64,000 nt of DNA from Thiohalocapsa sp. PB-PSB1 (lineage in GTDB: Bacteria > Pseudomonadota > Gammaproteobacteria > Chromatiales > Chromatiaceae), in NCBI GenBank assembly GCA_016745215.1, contig CP050890.1, forward strand, positions 3,782,001 to 3,846,000, read 5' to 3'. Position 1 is the first letter of the stretch; each line of letters starts with the position of its first letter. Below the pieces are notes generated by a model that was given only the letters and a program-made list of their open reading frames with translations, did not search any database and had not been told where the DNA came from. Positions 43,832 to 53,773 of the stretch are shown here, in pieces. The position numbers and the translations under genes are program-made.

Positions 43832-46271
43832 AGCCAGTTTCCAACCAGGATGAAGGGGGCCCAGTAGTATGGCTCGGTCCAGGCCGGCTCGCGCAGCAAC
43901 GCCAGCTGCGCCTGTTGCAATGCGCGTCCTTTGGTCGCGCCAGGATCGCGCAGGTTTTCGTACAGGCGGCGCATGATCAGCTGCGTGGCCGCATCGTCGA
44001 CTGGCCAGAGTGCGCCGATCGCACCGCGGGCGCCGGACTGGAGCGCGACGCCGGTTAGTCCCAAGGGAGTACGATCGTCGCCCTCGGCGGTCTGACAGGC
44101 GCTCAGGACCAACAGCTCGACCGGTGTGCGGCTCTCAGTTCCTTGGGTCTCAGTGCCGATGCGAAGCGGTTCATGTCGAGCCGTTTATCGTAGGTCAGGA
44201 TGAAGTTCTGCTCTGGGCTGCCGCCGAACACGCCATGGGAGGCGATGTGGACAATAGGGTGGGCTCCACGGTTCAGCTCGTCGATGAAACGCTCGCGCCG
44301 GAATGCTTCATCCACCAGGGTTTTCGCCGGCAGCAGACCAGCAACCGCCTCGAGCTCCGCACGCACCCCGGGCAAGGACAACGCGGCAATGGTTTCCGGC
44401 GCATCGACCTCGACGAGCGGCGCGGAAGGCAGCGCCGATGCGCTGAAGCCGCGCTGGCCGCCAGCAGGGTCGCGCACGGCGGCTCCGCGCCGGGTGGAAG
44501 CGGCATTTGCCTGCAAACCGCCTCGATATTGCCGCACCAATGCGTCCAGCCACCAGCTCGGCAGGTCAGCGACCACCGGACCTGGCCTGCTCAGACCCGC
44601 AAGCAATGCCGGTTGTTCAAAGCGAGGCAAGGGCTGTGGATCGATCAGGGTGAGCCCCGGAAGCGTGACGAGCGCGAACTGCTCGATGAGATACTCGCCG
44701 CGATTAGACAGGGCGGCGAAGGGGATGGTGCGCAAGGCGCCGTCGGGCACCACGGCGAGGGTTGTTACCGAATGCGCCGCGAGTTCCGGTTCGATGGGTG
44801 CAATCAGCCAATCGTACAGCGACTGAGCGGCAGTCGGCGCCGATCGGCGTTGGCTTAATGCGCGGCGCAACTGTGCAGCGGCACGTTCCAGCACCGCGGC
44901 GCCCACGGGGCTGGTGAATCGGTGCATCCGATCGCCGGTGCGCAGCAACAGCTCCAGACGATCCGGCAGGATGATCGGATACAGCACGGCAGTCCCGGAG
45001 GCCACCGAGCCGACCTGTTTGCGCAGCGGCTGTAAGCAGGCATCGCGCAGATAGTCGCGCAATTCGTCGAGTTTGATCTGTTCGACCCGCGCCTGCGCCT
45101 CGTCGAGCAATGACTGCTCCTGTTCGCTGTCCGGGTAATCCGCAGCTTGCTGGATGAGCAGATCCGCCAGTTCCAGATACAGCGGACCGAAGCGCTCGCG
45201 GAAGGATGAACTGCCGGATTCGTAGCTGACGGGAAGAGCCGGGCGGACGCGGTCCAGGTGGTCGACCGCGCGCCGATAGGCGGCAATCGCCCGGCTGCGA
45301 TCGCCGCGTTCGCGATACAGGCGCCCGATGCGCCACTCCAATGGATAGCGCAGATCGTGCGCACCGATCGGACTGACAAGAACCGCCTGTTCGGTCAGGG
45401 CCAGGGCCTTGGTCGTTTGTCCGTTCTCCTCGTGCAGGCGTCCCAGCTCTCCGAGCGCTCGTGCCTGGATGCTGGGCAACTTCTCGCTGCTGGCCAGGCT
45501 GGCTGCCTGGCGCAATCTGTCGGCGCCAAAGGCGCGTCCAATATTGCCGGCGGCCAGTCCCGCCTGGCCGATCCTGAGCAATAACTGGGCACGCTCCTCG
45601 GGGTCGGTCGTTTGCACCGCGGCTCGGTGCGCCGCTTGTAACTCGCGCAGCGCCACGCGTCGGTTGCGGTCGGCGTCCAGCAGCAGTTGGACCCGATTGC
45701 AATACACGGCGGCAGCGAGTCCCGAGTCGCCCGACTCGCGGGCCAAGCTCAGCGCCTGTGCGTACAGCGCCCGCGCCTGCGCTCTTTGGTCCTCTGCGGC
45801 CAGCACCGTCGCAAGACTGTTCGCGATTGCCCCGGTCAATGCCGGATGCCCCAGGCGTTCGGCTTGCGCCAGCGCCTCGCGTAACACGGACTCTGCTGCC
45901 GACTCGCGCTGCGTTTGGGCATACAATTGCCCGAGGGCGTAGGCGGCGACGCCTTCCAGCAGCTCGATTTCGGCCAGGCGCGCCTGCTCCAGTGCTTGGC
46001 TCAGGTCAGTCTCGGCCACGCCCCAATGACCGGCTGTCCGGTAGGTCTCGCCCCTGCGGATCAGTGCTTCGATGCGTGCGGACGGGCTGGCGTCGGTGCG
46101 CTCGATGGTGGCAGTCCAGCCGGCCATGTCGGCGGCGGGAGTGCGGGCAGAGGGGGCAAGATCAGCCTCGGGCATGGACCATGACCTGGATGGCAGCAGC
46201 CATGCTGACGCCAGGGCCAGCGCCATGCAGATGCTCAGCCGGACGCAGCGCTGCGGATTTGTCATAAGCAT
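43828..46271 (-). CDS. Exported TPR-CHAT protease, frameshifted as sequenced
   Basis: A signal peptide (LSICMALALASAWLLPSRSWS) is followed by TPR helices to ~residue 400, then a CHAT domain. The putative catalytic His is in IVHIASHGVF. The frame then runs out at 44103, and the next motif, LVLSACQTAEGDD with the catalytic Cys, continues in another frame to 43828. Removing one AG from the GAGAG at 44132-44136 restores a family-like join (RPKELSRTPVELLVLSAC). So this is either a recent pseudogene, a sequencing/assembly error, or slippage-controlled. ATG 46271 has GGAGG eight bases upstream. It lies 14 bases after tpsB. Confidence 0.82.
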
Positions 46272-46285
46272 TGTCAAAGCCTCCG

Positions 46286-48025
46286 CTAAAATTCGGTTTC
46301 GAGTATGAAATGAATCCCGTCGTCCTGCCAGTTATAGCTGTCCTGCGGTACGGGCTCGGAAAAGGCGTGGGCCAGGTACAGTTCCGCGCGCAGATTGTCT
46401 TGAATGCCAAAGCGCACACCAACCCCGGCTGAGAACAGATCTTCGCGCCGTTCGAACCGGCCATGGCTCCAGGCACTGCCCACATCGGTGAACAGGGCAA
46501 GCTCGAACAGGCCCTCGGCGTCACCCCAGGTAGCGCCTCGCCACAGGGGGTAGCGCAATTCCAGCGATGCGACATAGCCGGCGTCGCCGACCAGCTCGTT
46601 TTCCCGGTAGCCACGAACCGTGCGCGCACCGCCCACCGCGTAACGCTCCAGCGGCAACAGGATGTCCGGGGTCAGTTGGACGCTGGCACGCAGTACCAAG
46701 CGTGTGTCTTTCCAGTCGAAATCGCGGACATACTGGGCTTGGCCAAACCAAACGAAGAACTGGCTGTCGGGGAGATCGCCGCCGTGGATGGTCGCATTCA
46801 GTGTGTCTACCCCTTGACTGAAGATCGAGCGCAAGCCAAGCGCGCTGTCATTACCACGGCTTAGATAGTCTTGGTAGAAGCGCAATGCGCTGACTCGGCT
46901 CTCGCCGCGCACCGCCCCCGGCGAAAATGAGAAACGCTCGCCGAGCAGAGTGGTAGTGTTGCGCGACGCGCTGAATAAAAGGCCCATGCTGAATTCGTCG
47001 CGCGCGCCGCGCCAGAAGGGATGGGAGAAACCGACTTCGAAGCGCTCGGTATCGCTGTCGATGTCCAGATCGCGCAAGGATGCTTCCAGCAAGGACGCAT
47101 TGGTCCGATCCAAACGCACAAAGAACCGGGTATCTTGGGCGGTTACCGGCACTGACCAGCCAATCGAGCCCTCGCGACCGCGCCGCTGCAGGCTATTGTC
47201 GCTCTGAAGGCCCAGCGCGCCGTAGAACTCGAGAAGATCTCCAAGCCCGGTGAGGTTGTGCAGGGCGCCGCCCAGATAGAGAAACTCCGCCCCGGTGCTG
47301 GGCGGATGATAATTGTCTATGCGCGCATAGAGTTGCCAGGGGCGCGCCCTTTCCACATCCAGGTCGAGGACGGCGCTCTCGGGGCCGATGCCGGGCAGCA
47401 GGGTGCCATCGATGCGTTCGATTAATGGATCATCGAGCAATCTTTGGAAGCGTTGCTGCAAGCGCTGCTGGTTCAGCGGTTCTTCCGGGTCGGGGCGAAT
47501 CCGATTGCGGATATAGTCGGCGCGCAGCCCTCTGTTGCCACTGATCCGAACCTCGTTGAGATGCCCGGTGACGATGCGCAACCGCAGCTCGCCATTGCGA
47601 ACGCGCTGCCCCGATGGCACGATCACGCCGCTGTTGATATAACCCAGGTCCACTAGATTTCTGGTCAGATCATAGCGAAGCTGTTCCAGATCGGACAGGG
47701 ATACCCAGCGGCCCAGGTAGGGGAAGGCAACCGCGCGAAGCCCGGTTGTAGGCAATCCCTCGCCACCTTCGAAACGCACCGAGCGCAATACAAACAGCGG
47801 GGTGTTGGGAAGACTCGAAGCGATCTGAGGGCTGGCCGCGTCCTGCATGCCGATGTCCGGTGCCGGAATCGCCGTTTCAGGCAAGATCTCGGCGGGGCGC
47901 TGCACCGCGCTGTTGGCTCCGGGCATCGAGCGCGACGGCGCAATTGGTTGTATTGCGAAGGCGGCGATGGAGAACGCCATACAGAGAGTAATCCATAGCC
48001 CGCGCAGAACCTGACTGGTCTTCAT
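46286..48025 (-). CDS. TpsB outer-membrane transporter (ShlB/FhaC/HecB family)
   Basis: 579 residues. A signal peptide (MAFSIAAFA region) and a linker precede POTRA-type domains (FVLRSVRFEGGEGLP; LRLRIVTGHLNEVRISG) and a C-terminal beta-barrel. The conserved L6 motif VRGY is in GGARTVRGYREN, and the last residue is Phe (HFILETEF) as expected for barrel insertion. It should secrete the adjacent TpsA protein across the outer membrane. GGAGG lies seven bases before the ATG. It sits 21 bases downstream of tpsA. Confidence 0.92.
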   Translation of the reverse strand: MKTSQVLRGLWITLCMAFSIAAFAIQPIAPSRSMPGANSAVQRPAEILPETAIPAPDIGMQDAASPQIASSLPNTPLFVLRSVRFEGGEGLPTTGLRAVAFPYLGRWVSLSDLEQLRYDLTRNLVDLGYINSGVIVPSGQRVRNGELRLRIVTGHLNEVRISGNRGLRADYIRNRIRPDPEEPLNQQRLQQRFQRLLDDPLIERIDGTLLPGIGPESAVLDLDVERARPWQLYARIDNYHPPSTGAEFLYLGGALHNLTGLGDLLEFYGALGLQSDNSLQRRGREGSIGWSVPVTAQDTRFFVRLDRTNASLLEASLRDLDIDSDTERFEVGFSHPFWRGARDEFSMGLLFSASRNTTTLLGERFSFSPGAVRGESRVSALRFYQDYLSRGNDSALGLRSIFSQGVDTLNATIHGGDLPDSQFFVWFGQAQYVRDFDWKDTRLVLRASVQLTPDILLPLERYAVGGARTVRGYRENELVGDAGYVASLELRYPLWRGATWGDAEGLFELALFTDVGSAWSHGRFERREDLFSAGVGVRFGIQDNLRAELYLAHAFSEPVPQDSYNWQDDGIHFILETEF

Positions 48026-48046
48026 CCTGATTCCTCCGTTGTCTGT

Positions 48047-51000
48047 TCAGTGATTTGTCCTCAGCAACCGATCGAGACGAGCACCGGCGAACGACACAGC
48101 CGCGGCGGATGCCGGTTCGAGACCGGCAAACGGTTGTTCGACTAACGATGAGCCGGCCCCGGGGCTGGCTGCCAGGCAGCGGTCGCGGACCAATGCGGCG
48201 GGATCGGCGACCGGCGTCGCGAGTTCTGTCAATCCCCGGGTGACATCCAGCTCCGGTACGCTGGTTTGAATGTTGCCCTGGACACCATCGGGAGCGGCCG
48301 CCTGGATCACATTGAATCCCAGGCCGGGCTGGAAATTCAGCCGTTCATTGCCGCCGACCTGGACATAACCTCGGCTCAGCACTGCCTGCTCGGCGAGCAC
48401 AAGGAGATCCCCGCCTGCCGCACCGGCTGCCGCGGTATTCGCCTGCATGAAGCCGCCATCCATGCCCAGCAGTTCGGTGACGATGCGGATATCGCCGCCA
48501 TCGCCGGAGGTGCCCAGCACCGAGGTGGTGATCTGGCTGTCGGCCAGCCACAGCGAGCTTGCCGCGATGTCGATCGGCCCGCCGTCGGCATCCATCGACT
48601 CGGTGGTGATCCGGCTCAGATTCGCCAGTGTGATCGCGCCGCTTTGGATGTCGATTGCGCCGGCGGCGACATTGCCGGTGCTTCGCGCATCGATGGCGGC
48701 ATGGGCCATGCGGATTTGTCCAGCGTCGATATGGATGCGGCTGTCGGGAGCATCGGCCAGGCGCTCGACCGGGACATTCTGCAATGACGAGGTGCTGATG
48801 GTGCCGGCGTTGCGAAGGTGGAGCAAATTCGCGCTGACATCGATGCTGCCGGCAAAGCCGCTAGCCGCGGTATCCGCCCGGCTGCTCAGGACGCCGTTGT
48901 TGATGTTCAGGATACCGGCCCGGATGCCGATACGCCCGGCGTTACCGCTGCCCGAGGTGCTTGTGGTCAATTCCGCATCGGAGTTCAGGGCAAGTTCGCC
49001 GGCCAAGCGGATAGCGATGCCTCCCGCGGCCCCGCTGTCGCTCGTACCCGTTAGGATTCTGGCACCATTGGCCGCGCGCAGGCTGTTACCGACGATTTCC
49101 ACCGATCCGCCGGCACCGCTGCTGCTGGTATCGGCCCGGATCTTGGCGTCGTCAAGTTCGATGGCATCGATGCGCAGCAGGATGCTGCCGGCATCGCCGC
49201 TGCCCGCGGCGTCGGAACGGATGGCCGCTCCCTGGCGCGCAAGCAGCGAATCGCCGGCGATCTCGATGGTCCCGGCGGGCACATTGCCTGTGCTCTCGGC
49301 GCCGATCACGGCGGCGGAGGTCATCCGCAGCTCGTTGGCGTCGATGCGGATGCCGCTGTCTGGGGCAGCAGGCAGGCGCTCGGTGGAGACGCGCTGGAGC
49401 GCTGCGGTGCTAATGGCGCCGGCGTTGCGAAGGTGCAGCAGGTTTGCGTCGACATCGACGTCGCCGGCAAAGCCGGAGGCGGTTGCTTCCGCCCGGCTGA
49501 TCAGGCTGGCATTGTCGATGGTCAGGGTGTCGGCGGCGACATTGATGCGGCCCGCATCACCGCTGGTTGCGGTGTTAGTGGACACCTCGGCACGGCCGAC
49601 TAGATCAACAGCATCGATGGCCACTAACTCGATGGCACCGGCATTCCCGGTCTGGCTGCCGAACGCCCCATTGGCCGCGCTGGAGATACCGGTCGCGCGC
49701 CAGGCGATCGGCAGCGACTCGGTTCCTCGTCCGTCGATCAGGATGTTGTTTGCCTGGACGTCGATATCTCCCGCATTGCCGGCCCCAAACGTGTCCGTAC
49801 GGACTCGGCCGCCAGCCTGAACGATCAGCTGGTCCGCGCGCAGGAGAATCGTCCCGGCTGCACTGTTGCTGCCGGTCGAGGAAGCCAAGAAGGCGCCCTG
49901 TTCGACGGCAATCCTGGGAGCGACGATCTGGACATCGCCGCCGTCACCGCCAGTGACTTCATTGAAAAGACTGGCTGACGCCGAGATGGAACTGGGGAAG
50001 ATCAAGCGGCCGTTGGGACCGATGCCGGTGACAGTGACGGATTCCCGAGCATTGATCAGTGTATTGCCGGCATCGCCCGGGCCGCTGGTGGAGGAGGAAA
50101 TCTCGCCGCCATCGCGGATCTCCAGGGTAGCCAGGTTCATGCGCAGATCACCGGCCGGGGCGTTGGAGAAGGAATCCGACAGGATCACTCCATTGGCGCC
50201 GACGATCACCTGCTCGGCGTCGATATCGATCGAACCGGCCGGTCCAATCGACCCGGCTGGCACATCGAAGACATCGGACATCTCGAGGGTGCCGGTTTCG
50301 ATACCCGCACGTGTCAAACCGACGGGATCCTGTCCCTGGATCAACAATCTGTCGCTAAGCGCAATACGCACATCCCCGGCCTTGCCTGGCCCGCTGGTTG
50401 TTGTGCTGATGGTTGCGCCATCGAGCAGGTCGAGGGATTCGGCGTCGATGACAAGGTTACCGCCATCTCCCCGTGATGTCCCTATATCCATCCTCGACCT
50501 GTTCCTGAAGACAATCGTTGCGGCAGCGAGTCGAATGTTTCCCGATTTGCCCTCGACAGCAACCCGCTCTGGGTCGAATGAGGGATCGGAGTAGCCGCCG
50601 GTATTGCCTGCGAACAAGCCATGCAGGTCATCACCCGTGGTATCGACGCGGATGTCCCCTCGGGTGAGCACCTCGATGCTGCCGGCGTTGGCCCGGCTGC
50701 TGGATGTGACGCCGAGGCTGGAGTCGAGCATGCTCGAGGATTCGGCCGCGATGCGGATTTGACCGGCATCGCCCAGGCGAGCGCCATCGAAGGCGGTGAA
50801 CGAACGTGCGGAAAGATCCGAATCCTGCAATTCGACGTCACCATCGGCGATCAGCGAGATGGTGCCGGCATGACCGGTGCCGCGTGTAAAGGAGTCGATA
50901 TCTGAATTCTTCAGCTCTACGCCACCTCCGGCAATCAGCGAGATGGTGCCCGCAGGACCGGTTCCGTCTGTAAAGGAACGGATCTCAGATGCGTTCTGCA

Positions 51001-52933
51001 GCCGAATCGATCCCTCGGCACGGACTTCGATGTCCCCCGCCGCGCCGTTTGCATAGCTTGCTGCATCTAACCAAGAGCCGGCCTTCATGTCGAAGTCTCC
51101 GCCGACGTCGATCGACAGGTTGCCAGCATCGAGATCGCCGGAAGTGGAGCTGTCGATCTTGGCGCTGTCCAGCACCAGATTCCCGCTCAGTTTCAGACGC
51201 AGGTTGCCAGCCATGCCGGTATTCTCGGGGTATGACCAGGTTTCCATGCTGGAGCCGCTCAGCAGCGACGCCGATTCCGCGATCTCGATGTCAATATCGC
51301 CGGCCGCGCCTTCAGCCTGGGTCGCTGACATGATCCAGGACTCGGCCTCGAGCTTCAGATCACGGACGGACATGCGAATGTCGCCGGAGTCGCCGGAGCC
51401 AGCGGTTGCAGCCTGAATGATCGCACCGTCGAGGCTCAGCCGCGCGTTCGGTGCGCTGACGAGGATGTCTCCGCCCGCCTGCCCATCGGGTGATAACATC
51501 GTGGTGATCAATCCGCTGTAGACGTCATTACCGCTATTGCTATTCCAGCCCCTGGCAATCAAGGATTCGCCAACGCTCAGATCCAGGGTGCCGCCGGTGC
51601 CAGTCCCTCCGGCATCGACAATGGAACTGATTTGTCCGCCGTCGGTCAACAGCACCTGCCTTGCCCTGACGCGGATGTCTCCCGCAACCCCGCTGCTGCC
51701 ATCGAGAATGCGCGTTCTCAGACGCGAGAATCCGTCCACTGCGCTCGCGGCATCGATGGTCAGGCTGTCCGCCGTGACCTCGATATCGGCCCCGGCACCG
51801 GACCCCGATACTAGAGAACGCACATCGCTGTTGACAATTTCGATGTCCCTGGCGCTCAATTGCATGTTGGCACGAAGGGTACCAGCCCCATCGTTGTCGG
51901 CCGAGACGGTGGAATTCTCGATGCGTAACTGATTGTCGGCTTGCAGGACGATGCTATTGCCTCGTCCATCGCCCCAGGTGTCCGCGTAGATCCCGCTGTC
52001 CCTGATGCTGATGTCATCGGCATCGATATGGATGGTGCCGGGCGAATCGCCGTCTCCGACATGCAGCGCGGCCAGTGTCGACAAGGAGACTTCGACCTCG
52101 CCACCGCGCAACAGCATGGATTCAGAACCTGCTACACCGCTGACATCAATACTCGACCCCCAGCTGACCTCGACGCGACCGCGCGGCGGCAGATCGCTCG
52201 ACCCGTCGTGCAGCAACACGCGATTGGCGGCGTCGGCCTCGCCGACGGCGACCATGCGGATCGTTCCCCCTTCGCTGGAGACGCGCGCCAAGCTGAAGCT
52301 GTTCCAGTCGACGCTGGTGGTCACATGGCCGCCGACCATGGACAGAGTCTGTTCTGCACGGAGTTCCAGCTGGCTGCCTTCAACCCGGATATCCGCGGCC
52401 GGCTGCTGGGTCAGGAATCCAAACGACTCCGGGGTGGCGATGCTCAATCTGCTGCCGGCGGTGTCGGTTGCGCTGTAATAACCATCCGGGAAATTCACCC
52501 GGTCGGCGGTGCTGACATGAAAGGAACCCGGTACATCCACCTGCGCTTCAGGTCCGAACACCACGCCGGAGGGGTTGATCAGGAAAAAGCCGGTGTGGCC
52601 GATATCGGATTTCAGCCTACCGTCGATCCTCGAGGCGTTCCCACCGGTCACCCGACCGATGACATTGGCGATGTCCGCCGAGCCGGTGAAGGTGGCGCTC
52701 TCGCCCTGGTTGATATTGAACAGTCGGAAGCTGTGAAACAGATTGTCGCCGGCACGCCTGCCCAGGGCTTGGTCGATGGTCATGGACCCGCTGAGGCTGC
52801 GGATCGGTCCCAACGTGCCGTCGGTGGCCACCTCGGCGATGCTCGACATTGGGCAGAGCAGAGAGCCGATCAGCAGCGCGAGCACCGGACCGCGGTATCG
52901 GCTGGGGATGATCATGCGGTTTCTGTGTTGCAC
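48047..52933 (-). CDS. TpsA-type filamentous hemagglutinin-like exoprotein
   Basis: 1628 residues. A signal peptide (GPVLALLIGSLLCPMSSIA) is followed by the TPS secretion domain (~35-160) with NINQGESATFTGSADIANVI and the NPSGVVFGPEAQV motif. The rest is repetitive, Gly/Asp/Ser-rich beta-helix sequence with recurring units such as SGSGNAGRI, TSGPGDAGN and HLRNAGTIST. Only a short C-terminal segment (from ~1590) is non-repetitive. Predicted to be secreted by the adjacent TpsB as a long fibre. The GTG start has an AGGAGG ten bases upstream; an ATG six codons later is the alternative. Cargo function (adhesion, biofilm, toxin) is unknown; no recognisable toxin domain. Confidence 0.9.
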   Translation of the reverse strand: MQHRNRMIIPSRYRGPVLALLIGSLLCPMSSIAEVATDGTLGPIRSLSGSMTIDQALGRRAGDNLFHSFRLFNINQGESATFTGSADIANVIGRVTGGNASRIDGRLKSDIGHTGFFLINPSGVVFGPEAQVDVPGSFHVSTADRVNFPDGYYSATDTAGSRLSIATPESFGFLTQQPAADIRVEGSQLELRAEQTLSMVGGHVTTSVDWNSFSLARVSSEGGTIRMVAVGEADAANRVLLHDGSSDLPPRGRVEVSWGSSIDVSGVAGSESMLLRGGEVEVSLSTLAALHVGDGDSPGTIHIDADDISIRDSGIYADTWGDGRGNSIVLQADNQLRIENSTVSADNDGAGTLRANMQLSARDIEIVNSDVRSLVSGSGAGADIEVTADSLTIDAASAVDGFSRLRTRILDGSSGVAGDIRVRARQVLLTDGGQISSIVDAGGTGTGGTLDLSVGESLIARGWNSNSGNDVYSGLITTMLSPDGQAGGDILVSAPNARLSLDGAIIQAATAGSGDSGDIRMSVRDLKLEAESWIMSATQAEGAAGDIDIEIAESASLLSGSSMETWSYPENTGMAGNLRLKLSGNLVLDSAKIDSSTSGDLDAGNLSIDVGGDFDMKAGSWLDAASYANGAAGDIEVRAEGSIRLQNASEIRSFTDGTGPAGTISLIAGGGVELKNSDIDSFTRGTGHAGTISLIADGDVELQDSDLSARSFTAFDGARLGDAGQIRIAAESSSMLDSSLGVTSSSRANAGSIEVLTRGDIRVDTTGDDLHGLFAGNTGGYSDPSFDPERVAVEGKSGNIRLAAATIVFRNRSRMDIGTSRGDGGNLVIDAESLDLLDGATISTTTSGPGKAGDVRIALSDRLLIQGQDPVGLTRAGIETGTLEMSDVFDVPAGSIGPAGSIDIDAEQVIVGANGVILSDSFSNAPAGDLRMNLATLEIRDGGEISSSTSGPGDAGNTLINARESVTVTGIGPNGRLIFPSSISASASLFNEVTGGDGGDVQIVAPRIAVEQGAFLASSTGSNSAAGTILLRADQLIVQAGGRVRTDTFGAGNAGDIDVQANNILIDGRGTESLPIAWRATGISSAANGAFGSQTGNAGAIELVAIDAVDLVGRAEVSTNTATSGDAGRINVAADTLTIDNASLISRAEATASGFAGDVDVDANLLHLRNAGAISTAALQRVSTERLPAAPDSGIRIDANELRMTSAAVIGAESTGNVPAGTIEIAGDSLLARQGAAIRSDAAGSGDAGSILLRIDAIELDDAKIRADTSSSGAGGSVEIVGNSLRAANGARILTGTSDSGAAGGIAIRLAGELALNSDAELTTSTSGSGNAGRIGIRAGILNINNGVLSSRADTAASGFAGSIDVSANLLHLRNAGTISTSSLQNVPVERLADAPDSRIHIDAGQIRMAHAAIDARSTGNVAAGAIDIQSGAITLANLSRITTESMDADGGPIDIAASSLWLADSQITTSVLGTSGDGGDIRIVTELLGMDGGFMQANTAAAGAAGGDLLVLAEQAVLSRGYVQVGGNERLNFQPGLGFNVIQAAAPDGVQGNIQTSVPELDVTRGLTELATPVADPAALVRDRCLAASPGAGSSLVEQPFAGLEPASAAAVSFAGARLDRLLRTNH

Positions 52934-53040
52934 TGATCGAGTACCTCCTGGTCGCCGTTTTGGGTCGCCGTTTTGGGTCGCCGATCTGGATTCCAGTAAA
53001 ATTTACGATGATATGGCGTATTGACTTTTCCCGCTAGGGC

Positions 53041-53703
53041 TTAGACGCGGGTCAGGTGCACAATCCTGAATACCTCGCCGCATTGGCCTCGCGCGCTGGA
53101 ACAATCGAAACCAAAGTCCATCGCGCGCAATTCGCCTTCGTGTCGGCTGGCGACGCACAGCGGAGTCGCGGAAACAATGGGCTGGATGCGCTCGGTACCG
53201 GCGACCGCGTCCAGGGTGTAGTGCGCGCCGGGAGCGGGGAGTTCGACGATCTGACCCGCGCGCAACAGGTTCGACCAGCGACAATGAGTCGATCCAAGGG
53301 CACCGGAAGCGCTGACCAGCTCGGTGATCCGATTGAGCGGATCCTGGTGCCAGAGATACACATGCGCATCGCGGTGCGCGCTGATGCGAACGGCAAACGC
53401 CTCGCCGGTGGCCAGAGCGCTGCCCTGTGCCAGCGGACGACGGCGCCCGTCTGCGTCCACGTGCAGAAATTCGATGGTCACATCCCGGGTCGACAGGGGT
53501 GCATCCAGGCTATCGTCAGCGGCCGTTGCCGAGACCCCGCAGGGCTGGTCTGTTCGGCATTCGATAATGCCGCGCGGCCTGCCGGGCTCGAGCAGAATGC
53601 TGGCGGGCACTGGCATGGGATTCGGGGGGCGCGTTTGTGCGCAGGCCGACAACACAACCACCAGCGAACCAAAAAGCAGTCGAACAACAAGTCGGTGGAT
53701 CAT
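53041..53703 (-). CDS. DUF4384-type lipoprotein
   Basis: 220 residues. The lipobox LSAC (in VVVLSACAQT) predicts a lipoprotein. The body contains the DUF4384-like core GEAFAVRISAHRDAHVYLW, then DPLNRITELV and an IVELPAPG-like end. This domain often accompanies CHAT and peptidase proteins in bacteria. The ATG at 53703 gives a compact signal peptide; a TTG six codons earlier is possible. It lies 107 bases upstream of tpsA, a gap that may hold an internal promoter. Confidence 0.78.
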   Translation of the reverse strand: MIHRLVVRLLFGSLVVVLSACAQTRPPNPMPVPASILLEPGRPRGIIECRTDQPCGVSATAADDSLDAPLSTRDVTIEFLHVDADGRRRPLAQGSALATGEAFAVRISAHRDAHVYLWHQDPLNRITELVSASGALGSTHCRWSNLLRAGQIVELPAPGAHYTLDAVAGTERIQPIVSATPLCVASRHEGELRAMDFGFDCSSARGQCGEVFRIVHLTRV

Positions 53704-53773
53704 GAGATAAACCCTTTGCAAGCTCCAGTCATCGAGACATTGCCGCGGTTGGGCTGGCTGAGCGTACCCGCGA

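Noticed and set aside
44704..45702. 332-codon minus-strand frame inside the operon CHAT gene
   Set aside because: Alternative frame of the TPR region, Arg/Gly-rich and without motifs.
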